Source: Chamaecrista fasciculata | Taxonomy: Eukaryota > Streptophyta > Magnoliopsida > Fabales > Fabaceae | Reading direction: 5' to 3' | Length of the DNA: 64,000 nt | NCBI GenBank assembly: GCA_003254925.1 | Contig: QANZ01051184.1 | Coordinates: forward strand, 44,184-108,183 | Part shown: one piece after another, positions 12,001-23,842 of the stretch | How the letters are laid out: every line of letters starts with the position of its first letter | How positions within the stretch are numbered: position 1 is the first letter of the stretch | Notes under the pieces: generated by a model | The model's input: the letters and a program-made list of their open reading frames with translations, nothing else | Told to the model about the DNA's origin: nothing | Databases searched by the model: none | Translations under genes and position numbers: made by a program

Positions 12001-14667
12001 TATTCACGGTATTCCTTGTTAAATTTGTTTTATATAATACATTTATGCATAGCTCCATCTATATATTCAAGACACCCAATCTTTGCTTTGGTGATTGCTG
12101 AATGGTTATATGTACATATACAAACTGGGTACATGAATAATAAACCAATAACGACCGATTTGCTCTGAATTTTGAATTTAATTGTCCCTATCTCAGTTGG
12201 TTATTATTTGTCATATAATTTTCTGTTATGATAGATTGGATAAGGATATGGTGTATATGGTACCATGGACCTCAGTGAAATATACAGAAAATTTTGAAAC
12301 TCTAACAAACATCATGTGCATAATGTGTTAATTACCTCAGCTATTCACAAATTGTTACTAAAATTAATGAAGATAGCTTCCTTTCTGTGATCATGATAAG
12401 TCGGCAAATTTATGACTCAAGACGATCATTCTTAACCCTATTGCTTTCCAGGTTGTTAATGAACCTACAGATGCCCACTGTCCTGTTGTGGAAATGTCTA
12501 CTCGCTCGAAACTTAGTTGCTTGAGTTGGAACAAATATGCTAAGAACCACATAGCTAGTAGTGATTATGAAGGAATTGTAACTGTTTGGGATGTAACCAC
12601 TCGGCAGGTAACTTTTGAATATTTTATGATCATTTTGACTTGACTAGTACCATGCTTGGTATAATGTTTCATTTTTTTGTTACTGATGTATTATTTCCTC
12701 TGGCAGAGTTTAATGGAATATGAAGAGCATGAAAAACGTGCATGGAGTGTTGATTTTTCAAGAACTGATCCGTCTATGCTTGTTTCTGGTAGTGATGATT
12801 GTAAGGTAATCCAGAACATTCTAATTTGTTTATCACTTTGTCACTCTCCCTTGATAGCTAAGTAATATCTGGTGTCTTTCCAATTTAGATGATACAGTGC
12901 AATGATAACTATACATTAAATACATTTGAGTCATTTATGATAAGCTGCCTTTATTGTATAAATCTGATTATAAAAATTTATGAGAAGAGTTCACTATTCT
13001 CCTTGCCTGGTTCTTGGTCATGTTTTAATTTTGTTTGCCATGTATGTGTGCCTTCTCACTTCCCACTAGCCTGTGTTTGTTGCTTGTAACCTAGACTTTT
13101 GGGGCACTTGTCAAGAAGGTTAATACCTTTCTGTCCTTATTGCCTTTCATGTAAATAGGAAACAAAGTAGTAATAATAAAAAGGTTAGCATGACTTTACT
13201 TATGTGAATATGGACATGCATCTGCGAATGAGATTTTAATCCGACCTAAGCGTTCATGAACTTCAATGTCATAGGATTCACTTGTTTGGTTTCAGGGATT
13301 TTTAGGAATAGCATGATGAAATGTATTCTAATTAAGAATATTGATAAATTAGATTTTGTGCCACAAAATATGATGTGGTTTTTACTTGATTAAATGTTGA
13401 TAAGTCTTTTTCACTTCGAGTTGTATATTTAAGGGTGAACAAACCAACTACATGTGCCTTTCCAATGTGCAGGTGAAAGTTTGGTGCACAAAGCAGGAGG
13501 CCAGTGTCCTCAACATAGACATGAAAGCAAACATATGTTGTGTCAAGTATAATCCTGGATCTGGAAATTACATTGCAGTATGTATTTTTAATCCATTTAG
13601 AAAACAATTTCTGGTGTTAGTGCATTTTGAATTGATTCTAGTGATGCAATTATCTTGTAATCTTTTCATTCAACAACCAATGTGTTATTCTGGTTAATTT
13701 TCTGTCTGCCAAAACTTGTATTCTAAGAATTTCATTTTTCAGTATCTTAATCAGCATCATGTATGCAAATTTATCTAACATCATCGATTGCATGAAATGA
13801 TCTTATTGAGGACCACATATGCCCTTCATTTTATGGTTGAGAGGCTTCATTTCTTCCTTATCCTTTTTGTTATATTTTAAGAAGTATATAGCTTATACAA
13901 ATGAGATCATCATATGTTTTACAGGTAGGTTCAGCAGACCATCACATCCATTATTACGATTTGAGAAATATCAGCCGTCCACTCCATGTCTTTAACGGGC
14001 ACAGAAAGGCTGTTTCATATGTGAAATTTTTGTCTAATAATGAACTTGCTTCTGCATCAACAGATAGTACTCTGAGATTATGGGATGTAAAGGAGAATGT
14101 ACCTGTGAGTAACATAAGCAAAGTATTTACTCTTATGTGATTGATTCTTGTTGTTGCTGTTTTTGTTATTATCATTAGGCTAAAATGAAAATACTTATGT
14201 TCAACTATAGTCTAGTTGCAAATAATCTTATAAATTTTCAAACCTAACAAAGACCCTCGTTCTATGGTCTAATTGCAAATACCCTCCTTGTCAAAATATC
14301 TGTGCAGGTTTGTACTTTCAGAGGCCACACGAATGAGAAAAACTTTGTTGGGCTTACAGTAAACAGCGAGTACATTGCTTGTGGCAGTGAAACAAATGAA
14401 GTATTTGTCTACCACAAGGTTTGTTATGTCTGATTATTCTGATATTTTCCCTGACACTTTACCTTGAACAAAACTGAAGTTCAGTCCCCCTTGCAGGAAA
14501 TTTCCAAGCCTGTGACTTGGCATAGATTTGGTTCACCTGATATGGATGATGCCGAAGACGAGGCAGGATCTTACTTCATCAGCGCTGTATGTTGGAAGAG
14601 TGATAGCCCTACCATACTAACTGCAAATAGTCAAGGCACCATTAAAGTGCTGGTTCTTGCAGCTTGA
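6082..14667 (+). CDS. COP1: E3 ubiquitin-protein ligase COP1 (13 exons, 669 aa)
   Basis: COP1 is the RING-type E3 subunit that, with SPA proteins, ubiquitinates light-signalling factors such as HY5 in the dark nucleus. Exons: 6082-6393, 6829-6906, 7024-7179, 7365-7703, 9112-9269, 10380-10445, 11345-11423, 12452-12607, 12707-12805, 13473-13577, 13925-14104, 14308-14418, 14497-14667. All junctions are GT-AG and the phases close to 669 codons plus TGA; known plant COP1 proteins are about 670-675 aa. The C3HC4 RING has C50, C53, C65, H67, C70, C73, C84 and C87. A coiled coil follows (about 130-220, [14 protein letters not shown]). A bipartite basic signal spans residues 288-308 (RKKR...QKRRQ). 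The WD40 propeller runs from about 370 to the end (for example [26 protein letters not shown]). Exon 2 reads TSACQISK and FRLSLQK where I remember TSARQ and FRQALQK. The gene looks intact and functional. Confidence 0.97.
7704..9111 (+). other. COP1 intron 4 (1.4 kb)
   Basis: A GT-AG intron joining exon 4 (ending HAQ) to exon 5 (starting FNDLQ). It splits the bipartite nuclear-localisation region of the protein. The contents are AT-rich, with no open frame and no clearly bounded element. Confidence 0.7.
9270..10379 (+). other. COP1 intron 5 (1.1 kb), probably containing a repeat
   Basis: A GT-AG intron between the two exons that encode the start of the WD40 domain. It has segments of unlike composition, including a part with ATGGTTGGGTTT near 9320 and a GGTTGGAATTG part near 10299, which suggest a degraded insertion, but I could not define its ends. 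Confidence 0.5.
11424..12451 (+). other. COP1 intron 7 with a less AT-rich insertion-like core
   Basis: A GT-AG intron. Roughly 11605-11960 is markedly richer in G and C than the rest and contains open stretches on both strands with no recognisable protein. It looks like an inserted repeat, perhaps an LTR or leader fragment, but no termini or target duplication were found. Confidence 0.45.
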
Positions 14668-15039
14668 ACATGTAATTAAAGATGCAAGAGGAAGCTGAGT
14701 TGGGATTTTCTTTTGCCCTGCTTTTTTTTTTTTTGGCATCATTTTTTGTTTATAAATAGTATTGAAATGTATAGTGTAGGTTGTAGAGATTTTAGTTATG
14801 TATATTAGATCAATTTGTATACAATTATTTAGATAAAAGAAACACTACCTATGGTGATTGGCAAGTGTCCATTTATGCATTCATGAGACGGTAATTGAGT
14901 ATGAGTTCAATACAAGGCTCCATCGGTGGTTTTCAGGTTAAACATGTTTGAGAGATATAATTGATTTAGTTTACTTTCAATTCACTGTTGAATATAGAAG
15001 TAGTAAAATATATATATCTCAAGGAAATGTTTGGTATAT
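14668..15039. other. COP1 3' flank
   Basis: A T-run at about 14721-14733 follows the stop codon, and AT-rich DNA with potential polyadenylation signals (TATAAATAG, GATAAAAGAAAC) follows. No other gene is visible. Confidence 0.4.
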
Positions 15040-15290
15040 TGTTTCCTTCCAATTCAGGTTCCTCTTTTGCTTGGGAAGTCGTTTGGAAGCTTCACATGCC
15101 TTCAAAACATATTGTGTTCTATTTTGCTCAAATGAGACAGAAGATGGGGATCATTTATTCATTTTGTTCTGATAAGCATCATTTTATACTATATTTCAGC
15201 ACTCTATTCTGGAGGCTTGTTCTAATTAAAGACACTAAAGTTGACGCCATGGAGTCCAAATCTCAAATTGTCTTCAGGTTTCAAGCTTAA
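15040..15290 (+). pseudogene. Possible degraded LINE zinc-binding RT fragment
   Basis: Across two plus-strand frames there are scraps resembling the zf-RVT region of plant LINEs: FAWEVVWKLHMPSKH in one frame and CSNETEDGDHLFILF in another, then FWRL. In zf-RVT proteins a W-KL-VP segment is followed by a C..C....E...HLF..C block. The need to change frame suggests a decayed copy. This is a weak call and could be chance. Confidence 0.3.
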
Positions 15291-15540
15291 ACACCAATTT
15301 GCTCAAAACTTGTAAATGTTGCTTTTTCTGATGTATCGTTACTGTGGACAGCTAGCTTAATGCCATTGCACTCTCCACATCCAGTGGTCACTGGGAACAT
15401 GTCAACATATGCAGGAATATAACACCAAACCAATTAGTAAAATAACAATTTGTCCTTAAAAGATCTCTCTGGTGAAAATTCAATTTTTGTAAGATTTAAA
15501 TACATATTTAGTTATCAAAATATTAAAATCATATACTTTC

Positions 15541-15893
15541 GGCAAGAGCACCTTTTTAGTTCTCAAATTTTACACCAATTGTGAATTTCATCCCCATGCT
15601 TTTACTGCGGTCAATTTTGTCCCTAATGTTTCACATTTTGGTCAATTTTATCATTTGTTCTTACTCCGAAATATGAACTACAGGTTCTACAAAATTGATA
15701 GAAAAAAAAACTCAAATCTTAACTCAGATTGAAAAATAGGATGAAGTTTGTTGTTAATTTATTGAAAGAAGTTGGTATAAGACAAAATCGACCAAAATAT
15801 AAAACATTAGAGACGTAATTGACCACAAAAAAAATGAATGGGGATGATATTACAGTTGGTGTGAAGTTTGGGGACCAAAATAGTGCTTTTGCT
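15541..15893. mobile_element. Foldback MITE (CAAAAGTA/AATTTCGTCC family), copy 1
   Basis: The left end (GGCAAGAGCACC) and the right end (AGTGCTTTTGC) are inverted. The inner arms carry AATTTTGTCCCTAATGTTTCAC and its complement (AACATTAGAGACGTAATTGACC). Relatives are at 32277 and 54519. The exact edges are uncertain. Confidence 0.5.
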
Positions 15894-17681
15894 GTATATT
15901 TTTTAATCTTTGAAAGATTAGAGCGGTATATAATTTAGTTCATAAAAAAGACTATTAAAATTTTTTTTTGATCTTTTATGACCTAAATTGTGCATTTCAA
16001 TCTTTCAATGATCGAGTTGTCAATAGGAGGATTTTTCAAGGAGCAAATTGTTAATTTACTCTTAAATCAATTGCCCAAGATCACCTTTCCATTATGCTGA
16101 ATTCGAGATTTTGTTTCCAGATGTGGCTTCAAGGAGGCAATATCATGAAAGGAATGGTTACATGACATCCATTGGATAAATGGAATCAATGGCACTGGTC
16201 ATAGAATACATCCTTACTACACTTGAAGATTCTTCGCCAGAAAGATGGTAGTGTTTGCTATGCACCAATCTAACAATATATAATACAGAGAGATATATAT
16301 TATTCTTTAAGATTACATTCTAAAACTTTGAAATGATCAATACATTTCTTATACATTAGGATATAACTGGGAATTCAAATATAATAAAATTCGTCGACAA
16401 TCATTGCATATATATATATATATGTTAGGCCTCTTGGAACATATTCATAGATGATCTTGACTTCAACTATATATCCAAACATTGGACTTGCAAGGTCAAG
16501 AAAACTGAAACATTGTTAAAGAGGACTAACAAAATAAGACAAGAATATAAAAAGAATAAGCTCAGGAGAGATATCGCCATGGTCTTCATCACCACATTAA
16601 TGGAAGCAGTGGTTTTGATTTTGAAAGTTGAAGTTGAAGAAGGAGCAGCGAGTTCATGTGTGCCAACGAAGAAGGCATAACTATTGATGTTGCTATCTAG
16701 CTGATATGAGAATATATATTATATTGTATGAGCTCTGAATGAAGTATATATGAAGAAGAAAATTAAGAAGGGTTTTAGATTTCAGCACACAGCTTCAACA
16801 GTGCCATGAGAATATGCAATGTGGGGGACACTACTGATCACTGAACCTCTAATAAATATATATAATAAGGCACTATATTGCACACCTTATTCCACTAAAA
16901 TATGAAAACAAAAGGGAGAGAGAGTAACTCAGAGAGTGCAGTAAAGTGCGGCTTTATTCAGAGAAAACTTACTCTTTGTTTAAATTTGTACAAAGTAAAT
17001 TAATCGATATTTGAATAATTAAAATATATTAATCAATTTTTGTATTACTGTAACTGTCAATGATTTAGTATTTAGAGATAAAAAATAAAAATTAAATACA
17101 AATTCAATGATAAAAATATTAATTTAATATAAATTTAGGGACTAAAAAGTATAAAATCAAATCAAATTTAAAGACTACATCTTCACTAAGGACTAAGTAG
17201 TTAACAATTGAAAAATTTTAAAGATCAATCAATTATTCTGAGACATTAGTTGATTCAGTGTCAATTCATAAATTAAATAATAAATTTTCTCAAAACATTT
17301 ATGACTTCTAGCTTTGAGTATAGTAGTCTTAGCTCTTTGGATGGGTTATCTCATCCCTCAAAATGTTTGCAAGTTAACAAAAAAAATTAATTATTATTAT
17401 TAACTATGGATACTCTTAATTACTACAAAAAAAAAAGAAGGGGAGAGAGAGAGAGAGAGATTTTCTTGTATATCTCATAATTTTTAATTTTATTCAGTGT
17501 AATAAAAGAGCATAAATTAAATTGGTCAAATGCTCAATTTATAGTGTAACAATATAAATGGATTTGTAATTTACTAGTTTGAGACTAAAATAAACTAAAT
17601 AGCATTTGAGATCAATTTAAACATTTGACTAATTAAATTTTTAAAAAATAAAATTTAAAATTATGTATCAATTCATATGTT
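15894..17681. other. AT-rich intergenic DNA without a supported gene
   Basis: Contains a small foldback-like stretch near 15905-16070 ('CTTTGAAAGATTA' type), a GA microsatellite at about 17447-17461 and AT runs. A 33-codon frame beginning ATGGTCTTC at about 16578 has no recognisable product. No host gene is supported. Confidence 0.45.
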
Positions 17682-17870
17682 TGGCAAAATTATAGGTTTC
17701 TCCCAAGTCTCACTCATCCATCTAATAATTTAGGTGAAGATTAATCTTATTTGGGCCAAAAGCTAAAGGTTAAAGTTTTTCTAACAATGTCGACTTTAAA
17801 GTTCGAATTTAAATCATTTAATCTATGATGCAGCTTGTTTACCACTGCACCAAACAAACACCTTGTTGAT
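17682..17870 (-). mobile_element. Diverged tRNA-derived SINE, family 1
   Basis: Read on the minus strand, it starts near CAAGGTGTTTG, followed by a TGGTGCAGTGG box-A-like motif, then a degraded box B around TTCGAACTTT, and ends in a GGGAGAAACCTATAA-type segment. The order and spacing match the better-preserved copies at 29219 and 34779. Confidence 0.5.
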
Positions 17871-17879
17871 TAATTTATA

Positions 17880-18248
17880 GGGTAAATTACACTTTGGTAC
17901 CCTGTAGTTTGACCCTATTTCACTTTGGTACCCTGTGGTTTGAAACTTGACACTTTGGTACCCTGTGGTATTCTCCTTTAATACTTTGGTACCCTTTGGA
18001 GCTATTTTGTAATTTTAACCATAATAAATTTTGCAAAAATTACATATTGACCCCTAAATTTTTTTAAAGTTTTCATTTTAGTCCCTAGATAATATGTATC
18101 TAGGGACCTATTTGTAATTTTTTAAAAACTTTTTGGGGTCAATATGGAATTTTTGCAAAATTTATCATGGTTAAAATTACAAAATAACTCCAAAGGGTAC
18201 CAAAGTGTTAATGGAGAATACCACAGGGTACCAAAGTGTAATTTACCC
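17880..18248. mobile_element. Mutator-like MITE (GGGTAAAT...TTTACCC family), copy 2
   Basis: A 369-bp foldback with GGTACC-containing arms, closely similar to the copy at 4278. The 9-bp TAATTTATA at 17871-17879 is repeated perfectly at 18249-18257. There is no coding capacity. Confidence 0.8.
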
Positions 18249-18327
18249 TAATTTATATGTTTACTATTTGTGTATAACCATAGCATGTATAACCTCACAT
18301 ATAAGTTATTGGTTTCAATATTTGGGA

Positions 18328-18478
18328 ATTTGTGGTCTAGTGGTTCCTCACTTCGTTCCCTTAATCAAGTAGTGGGGTTCGAATCTTATCTTTAGGTATC
18401 GAAAACATTATGTGACCAGTTGTTTACTCTTAAATGAAAGACCGACGATGAAGGGGTTAGTTATTGTTCTTGACGATG
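18328..18478 (+). mobile_element. tRNA-derived SINE, family 3
   Basis: TGTGGTCTAGTGG near 18330 resembles a tRNA box A and GGGGTTCGAATCTTA near 18375 a box B. The spacing is tRNA-like, but the stems do not close as a working tRNA. The segment continues into a non-tRNA body. I read it as a SINE or SINE fragment, not a tRNA gene. Confidence 0.45.
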
Positions 18479-18497
18479 GATTCCCTCAATTTATATG

Positions 18498-18680
18498 TTT
18501 GGTAAAATTATAGGTTTTCCCACTTATTTGTATAATGGTTTAAGTAAAGACTAATCTCATTTAAATTAGGAGCAAACAATTAAAATTCTTCCATCAATGT
18601 TAATTTTAAAATTTAAACTTAAGTCTTTTAAACTAAGGTATATATAACTCCCTTATCACTCACCAAAACTTGTCGATGAA
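18498..18680 (-). mobile_element. Strongly diverged tRNA-derived SINE, family 1
   Basis: It shares the order of blocks with the copy at 17682 (AAAATTATAGGTTT at one end, CACCAAAACTTGT at the other), but both promoter boxes are badly degraded. It is separated from that copy by a MITE and a SINE. Confidence 0.35.
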
Positions 18681-19443
18681 TTTATATGGACTATTTTGTA
18701 TATAACTGCATGGATAACCTCACTTATAAGTTATTCATTTCAAGATTTGGGAATTTTGGGGAAATAAAAAGAGGAGAATGCATAATGCAGGAAATTAACA
18801 GAAGAATTGAAGGCGAAAGCAGGAGTAAGAGCAGAGGGTACAATGATGATGATTACCTGTGCCCTTTGACGTCAAACACAGCTTTTGATGTGTCATTGTC
18901 TACCAGATATCAAGGAACAACGAATCATATATATATATTCTACTACTAATCTTTTCTTTTCTTCCCTATTCGCTTTTTTAAATTTTATGTTCACAAATTT
19001 CTCAACAAGATTGATTAATTGTCTTTACACAGTTTTAAATTTAAAATTTTATTTTTAAGTTATATTATTTGGATTATTTTTTATTATTTATATCAATGTA
19101 ATTTTTCTAGAATTAGATTAGTTGAATCCAATTAAATTACTGTATGTCTCTCCATTCAATTGTGAATCAGAGAGAAGCTTGCCTACTGGCTTTTTGCTGA
19201 TATTGTTGCTGCCAAGTGCCAACTCTATTTAATTCAATTACAGTATCAGATTCAGTATTGTAATTACTATTTGCTTCATCTTTCAACCATTGATCTTCAA
19301 TTATTTTGTTTCTTCTTTTGTCATTAATTGTGTTTCATCAGTTTTACTGTTTTCATTTTGTACCACATTCCCTTTGTTTCTTTTCTTCTCCACTAGCTAC
19401 ATTTCCACAGGAATGGTCAAAATATTAAATACTCGTATATTAT
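18681..19443. other. AT-rich intergenic DNA
   Basis: An 87-codon frame from about 18686 has no recognisable domain and runs into simple sequence. I see no gene, RNA or defined repeat in this stretch. Confidence 0.4.
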
Positions 19444-19717
19444 ACTCTCTCCAGTTTTATATATCTGATGTTTAAGGTAAATGCACACAGACTAAGGAAA
19501 TGATGAGTTCATCTAAAATAAGAAAAAAATAAGATAAAAAGACTAAATTATCCCTATTAAATTATTTGGGAAATGTTTATTTATTTATGACTCTACTATA
19601 TATAATAGGGATAAAATGGTAAAAGAATAAGTAATATTCTCTTAAATTTGTAAAACATCAGATATTTAGGAATAAAAAAAGTTCTCCAAAACATTAGATA
19701 TATAGAACCGGAGGGAG
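19444..19717. mobile_element. Stowaway-like MITE, copy 1
   Basis: A 274-bp element with ends CTCTCTCCAG and CCGGAGGGAG flanked by TA on both sides. The terminus CTCCCTCCGG and a TA duplication are typical of Stowaway (Tc1/mariner-derived) MITEs. The subterminal 'ATATATCTGATGTTT' block is inverted at the other end. Confidence 0.75.
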
Positions 19718-20124
19718 TATATGACTATGAGAATTCATAAAATTGATTTATTTAATTTAGAAATGATAATTGATTTTTCCATTGGTTGAGTTTCAGGTTC
19801 TGTTGTAGAGAAGGTTATATCTAATATGTATCCAAACATTCATAATATATGTTACTTTCATTATTTAAATTTTTTTCATGTCTACTTTTGTTATATATGA
19901 CTCTTAAAAGAATTCATAGGAATTCATAGGGTTTGGTTGTGGAAATATATGACTACTTTTGTTATGTGTGGATATATATGACTCTTAAAAGATAAAGTAA
20001 ATGACTCTTCAAATAGAAAATATAGATCTGAATCGAAAGATATGGCAAAGAGGAAACAATATTATCTCTCCTAATTAAAAGAAAAAATTACTTCTCCAAA
20101 GAAAAGTTAAGTTTTTTATAATTA

Positions 20125-20686
20125 CTCCCTCCTGTTCTATATATTTGATGTTTTAGAGAACTTTTTTTGTTTCAAAATATCTGATGTTTTATAAATTCAA
20201 GAGAACATTAATTATTTTTGTACCATCCTACCCTTATTAAGTATAATAAAATCATCAAAGCTACTATTGACTTACTCCCTCCGGTTCTAAATATCTGATG
20301 TTTTAGAGAATTTTTTTTGTTTCAAAATATCTGATGTTTTATAAATTCAATAGAACATTAATTATTCTTTTATCCTTCTATACCTATGGAGTATAGTAGA
20401 GTCATAAATGAATAAACATTTTCCAAGTAATTTAATAGGGATAGTTTAGTCTTTTATCTCATTTTTCTCTTCATTTTAGGTGAGCTAATCATTTCCTTAA
20501 TCCGTGTGCACTTACCTTAAACATCAGATATATAGAACCGGAGGGAGTATGTGACTAACTAGGAGTTATTTAATAAGGATAATTTAGTCTTTTTATCTTA
20601 TTTTTCTCTTCATTCTAGGCGAGCTAATAATTTCCTTAATCTGTATGTATCTACCTTAAACATCAAATATATAAAACCAGAGGGAG
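20125..20686. mobile_element. Stowaway-like MITE interrupted by a copy of itself
   Basis: The outer element runs from CTCCCTCCTG at 20125 to CAGAGGGAG at 20686, with TA on each side. A full second copy of the same family (20275-20547, CTCCCTCCGG to CCGGAGGGAG, flanked by TA) sits inside it. The inner ends are closer to the consensus, which fits a younger insertion. Confidence 0.75.
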
Positions 20687-22102
20687 TAACAATTTTAATA
20701 ATGACAAATGTATCTGTATCTTTTGAATTAATTTTAGAATCATTAATAATGTGAAATATTGCCAAGATTTTATAGATGAATTTGTCACTTGTTAAAAGTA
20801 CAAGTTTGAATCAAAATGAATCTCACGATTGAACTTGATTATATTCTTAATGGCTAATGCAATGGAATAAGCTTGTGGTAATTAATTAGTCTCTATAGAT
20901 TCTCATATATATATATAAACCTAATTTTACATCCTTCATTATAACTTAATTTTAATCTAATAATATATAACTATTATTAACTGATAATTATGCCATGAAC
21001 TAGCCCTCCAGACCAGTCAACACTACACTGATTTTACTATATAATATTTCTCTCTCATTTATGTATATATATATATATATATATATATAAATATTGTGGT
21101 TTTTTTTTACTGGCAAATCGCAAGCAGTCTGAGTCTGAGTGTATGAAAAAGAAAGAACAGAAATAATGGACTGTGAACTTAACTACAAAAGGATCTTCCC
21201 TACCATATATATACTACTCACTGTATCTCTTTTGTCCCTCTGCCTGCAACTCCCAAAGGCACACAAATACAAAATTACATAAATGCAGTGCTATTTGTAT
21301 TTATATATGGATAAAACTTATATCAAGTTCCTTATATCATTGCTATCAAGTTCTACAAATCATAAGTCTTTGCTATCAAGTTCTACAAATCATAAGTCTT
21401 GATTACATTCTCTTCTTCAATGATTGGTCATGTAAAAAGTAGTGTTTAATATTCTCTCTCTATCATGATTGGTCATATATAAAATTTTTGCCCCGTGTCA
21501 AATATTGATTGGAGAACTTGATAACAAGGATGTAGGGAACTTGATGTAAGTTTTGTCCCTTATATATATATCTTTTTGTGTGTGCGTGTGAAAAAAAAAC
21601 CCAAAAAAAGCCCTAATAAGTAATAATGAATGGATTAATTAATTACTTAATTAATAGGCAGTGTCTTATGTAGTTATGTAATGGCTCTGCTTTGCATTGC
21701 AGGTCCCTTCTGCATTGGTAGGTCAACCTCAGATGGGTTTTCATTTAATGCTTCATATCTTTATTCATAATTAAAGAGCAAATACCCACCCATTCATGAA
21801 ACGCATCCACCATCTATCACCCAAAATTCCAAAATGGATTATCTTGAAAAATCATATGTTTTACATGTAATTTATAACTAAAGAAAAAGTCATAAATAAA
21901 AGAACAAACATATAAATTGTTATCTAAAATATATAAAGAATTAATAATTTAATAATCGAATGTTTAAATATAAAGAGTTTTTTTTAAAGAGAAAACATAT
22001 TATTTAATCTATAAATTTATATAGAGTTAGTTAATCAGTTCTTGAATAATCAAGATACATTATTTGATCCTTGAAATATGTTAATTGTCAACTATTTGGA
22101 CT
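20687..22102. other. AT-rich intergenic DNA with simple repeats
   Basis: Holds an AT dinucleotide tract at about 21065-21089 and a perfect tandem pair of a 30-bp unit (TGCTATCAAGTTCTACAAAT...) at about 21341-21400. No gene is supported. Confidence 0.5.
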
Positions 22103-22891
22103 AGAGATGACAATTTCTCCCATAAATGAAGATCCCCGCGAATATTGCCCTGCTGGGATCCCCAGATACAGGGAAAAATTCCCTGCGAGGTTGGAGATGA
22201 GATTAAATTTTACTTCGAATGTAATTTAGGGATGGGGACGGGGAGTATACCCCTGCCCCGCAGAGTCCCTGACCCCGAAATAAATATATATATATATATA
22301 TTAATTACAAACAACTTTCATCCATTAGAATAGTGTAACTTATTTTATGAGCGATAGTGGTTTTAGGGTGTTAGTCTTGGACTCTTTGTGGATGATAATT
22401 ATTTTAATCGTGTTTGAGATGCCAGATAGTCTCAAATTTTATATTCTTTGTATTATATTTTTCCTAATTAGAGTTTGTTTGAATGAAATGCTATAATTGA
22501 AACTAAATTATTTATCGGATTAGGTGTTTAATCAATTTCAAATAGACATATTATCTCTACTGATGCTTTAATTAGGGGTGTACCAAGAGTCTGAGACTAT
22601 GTCTTTATTTATTGCTGATTAGATAATAATTGTTTGTTTGGAAGTAGTCCCCTCCAGATTGCCTTCAATCTGTGTTTATTGTTAGATTTTGTATTTTAAT
22701 TCAATGCATTCTTAATTTTCTATTAAAAAATGATTTATATTATGGAGACTGTAGGGAGTCAGGGAATGGGGATAGGGGAAAATTCACCCCCAAGGTGGAG
22801 ATCGGGGACGAGAATGAAGAGGACAATGATTGGTGGGGATGGAGACGGGGAGGACCTCCCCCGTCCCCACCTTGTGCAGGTGTCATTTCTA
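22103..22891. mobile_element. Foldback element with GC-rich arms, probable Mutator-like
   Basis: The ends AGAGATGACA and TGTCATTTCT are inverted. The subterminal arms are unusually rich in G runs (GGGGACGGGG, GACGGGGAGG, CCCCCGTCCCC) and form an imperfect inverted repeat. The 9-mers ATTTGGACT (22094-22102) and ATTTAGACT (22892-22900) flank it with one mismatch, as an old 9-bp duplication would. The AT-rich middle (about 22330-22730) has no recognised gene. Confidence 0.5.
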
Positions 22892-22900
22892 ATTTAGACT

Positions 22901-23620
22901 TTAGTAATGATTTGATCTATTAATTTGAATTGATTTTATATTTTTTTTTTCATAAATTTATACTAAATTTTTATCTTTTAGCTTCTAACTTTGACCTAGA
23001 GCCCAAAGATTTGAAAATAAATTTTAAAAAAATTGTGGATTAAAGTAAAGTGTGAATTATTTAAAAAATGTGGTTGAGCATTTATGAAGTGGGGCTACAC
23101 CGTATCTGTATGGTGCTATTCAATTCATATATATGAATGAAAATGATACGTGCCTCTCTCTCTCTCTCCCTCCAACTTGACTTACCTTTTTCAGTGTTTT
23201 GTAATTTGTAGTACTTCGCCTCGTCACTCGTGAACCGGAACCATCATCAAACTTTAACCTCCATGCATATATCCTCAATCTCATATATACCATATATTTT
23301 ACTCTCACACTTCAACAACTCCTCCTTCAAAATGAGCTAGCTAGTCACTGCAAATCTCTCACCCAAACGTATCCTTGCAAATCCATTGGATATAGTAAAT
23401 TATATATATATAGAGAGAGAGAGATTTAATATAGCAGTGCGTGTTTACATTACATAAATCAAGCTACGGCATGCATTTGGAGCAAAAGTAGATATATAGA
23501 ACCATATATAAGGTTTAGTTTCAATCTTCTTATCACACTTTTTACTCGATTCATAATGCCAACTTCTATCTATATTATATTAATCTTCAACACAAATGCA
23601 ACAATAATACAATATCTATA
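22901..23620. other. AT-rich intergenic DNA
   Basis: Contains a CT microsatellite near 23155-23170 and GA runs near 23412. No supported gene or element. Confidence 0.4.
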
Positions 23621-23842
23621 TCTATACTATTATATATATATATATGTGTGAGGGGTGTTTTGATTGATCAAAATTAATTTTATTTTGAAATATTAAAAGA
23701 GAAAAAAATAGTAGAGGGAGTTAAGTAATTTCCCACTACTTTGATGACTACAAAAAAAAAATTATTATTGGGTCCCTTATTTTTTACTAAATCAATGATA
23801 TGGTCTCTAATTTATCTTACATACACCACGCAAAACCCTTAA
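23621..23842 (+). mobile_element. Degraded Helitron-like element
   Basis: It starts A|TCTATACTATTATAT, as in the better Helitron 5' ends at 31537, and near its right side has GGTCTCTAATTTATCTTACATACA...CACGCAAAACCC, a decayed version of the family's 3' end. The hairpin's left arm and the CTAG are lost. Confidence 0.4.

Noticed and set aside
11597..12168. Frames of 85 and 123 codons on either strand
   Set aside because: They lie inside COP1 intron 7 and have no recognisable protein; treated as part of an inserted repeat.
16578..16680. Small frame MVFITTLMEAVVLIL...
   Set aside because: 33 codons with no family resemblance, no clear leader or poly-A context; left as unassigned.
18328..18420. 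Possible tRNA gene (TGGTCTAGTGG ... GGTTCGAATC)
   Set aside because: Boxes are tRNA-like but the acceptor and anticodon stems do not pair; a SINE origin is more likely.
21065..21089. AT dinucleotide tract as a possible replication or regulatory site
   Set aside because: Many similar tracts occur through the window; ordinary microsatellite.
21173..21442. 89-codon frame containing a repeated SLCYQVLQII
   Set aside because: The repeat is the product of a 30-bp tandem DNA duplication in non-coding AT-rich sequence.
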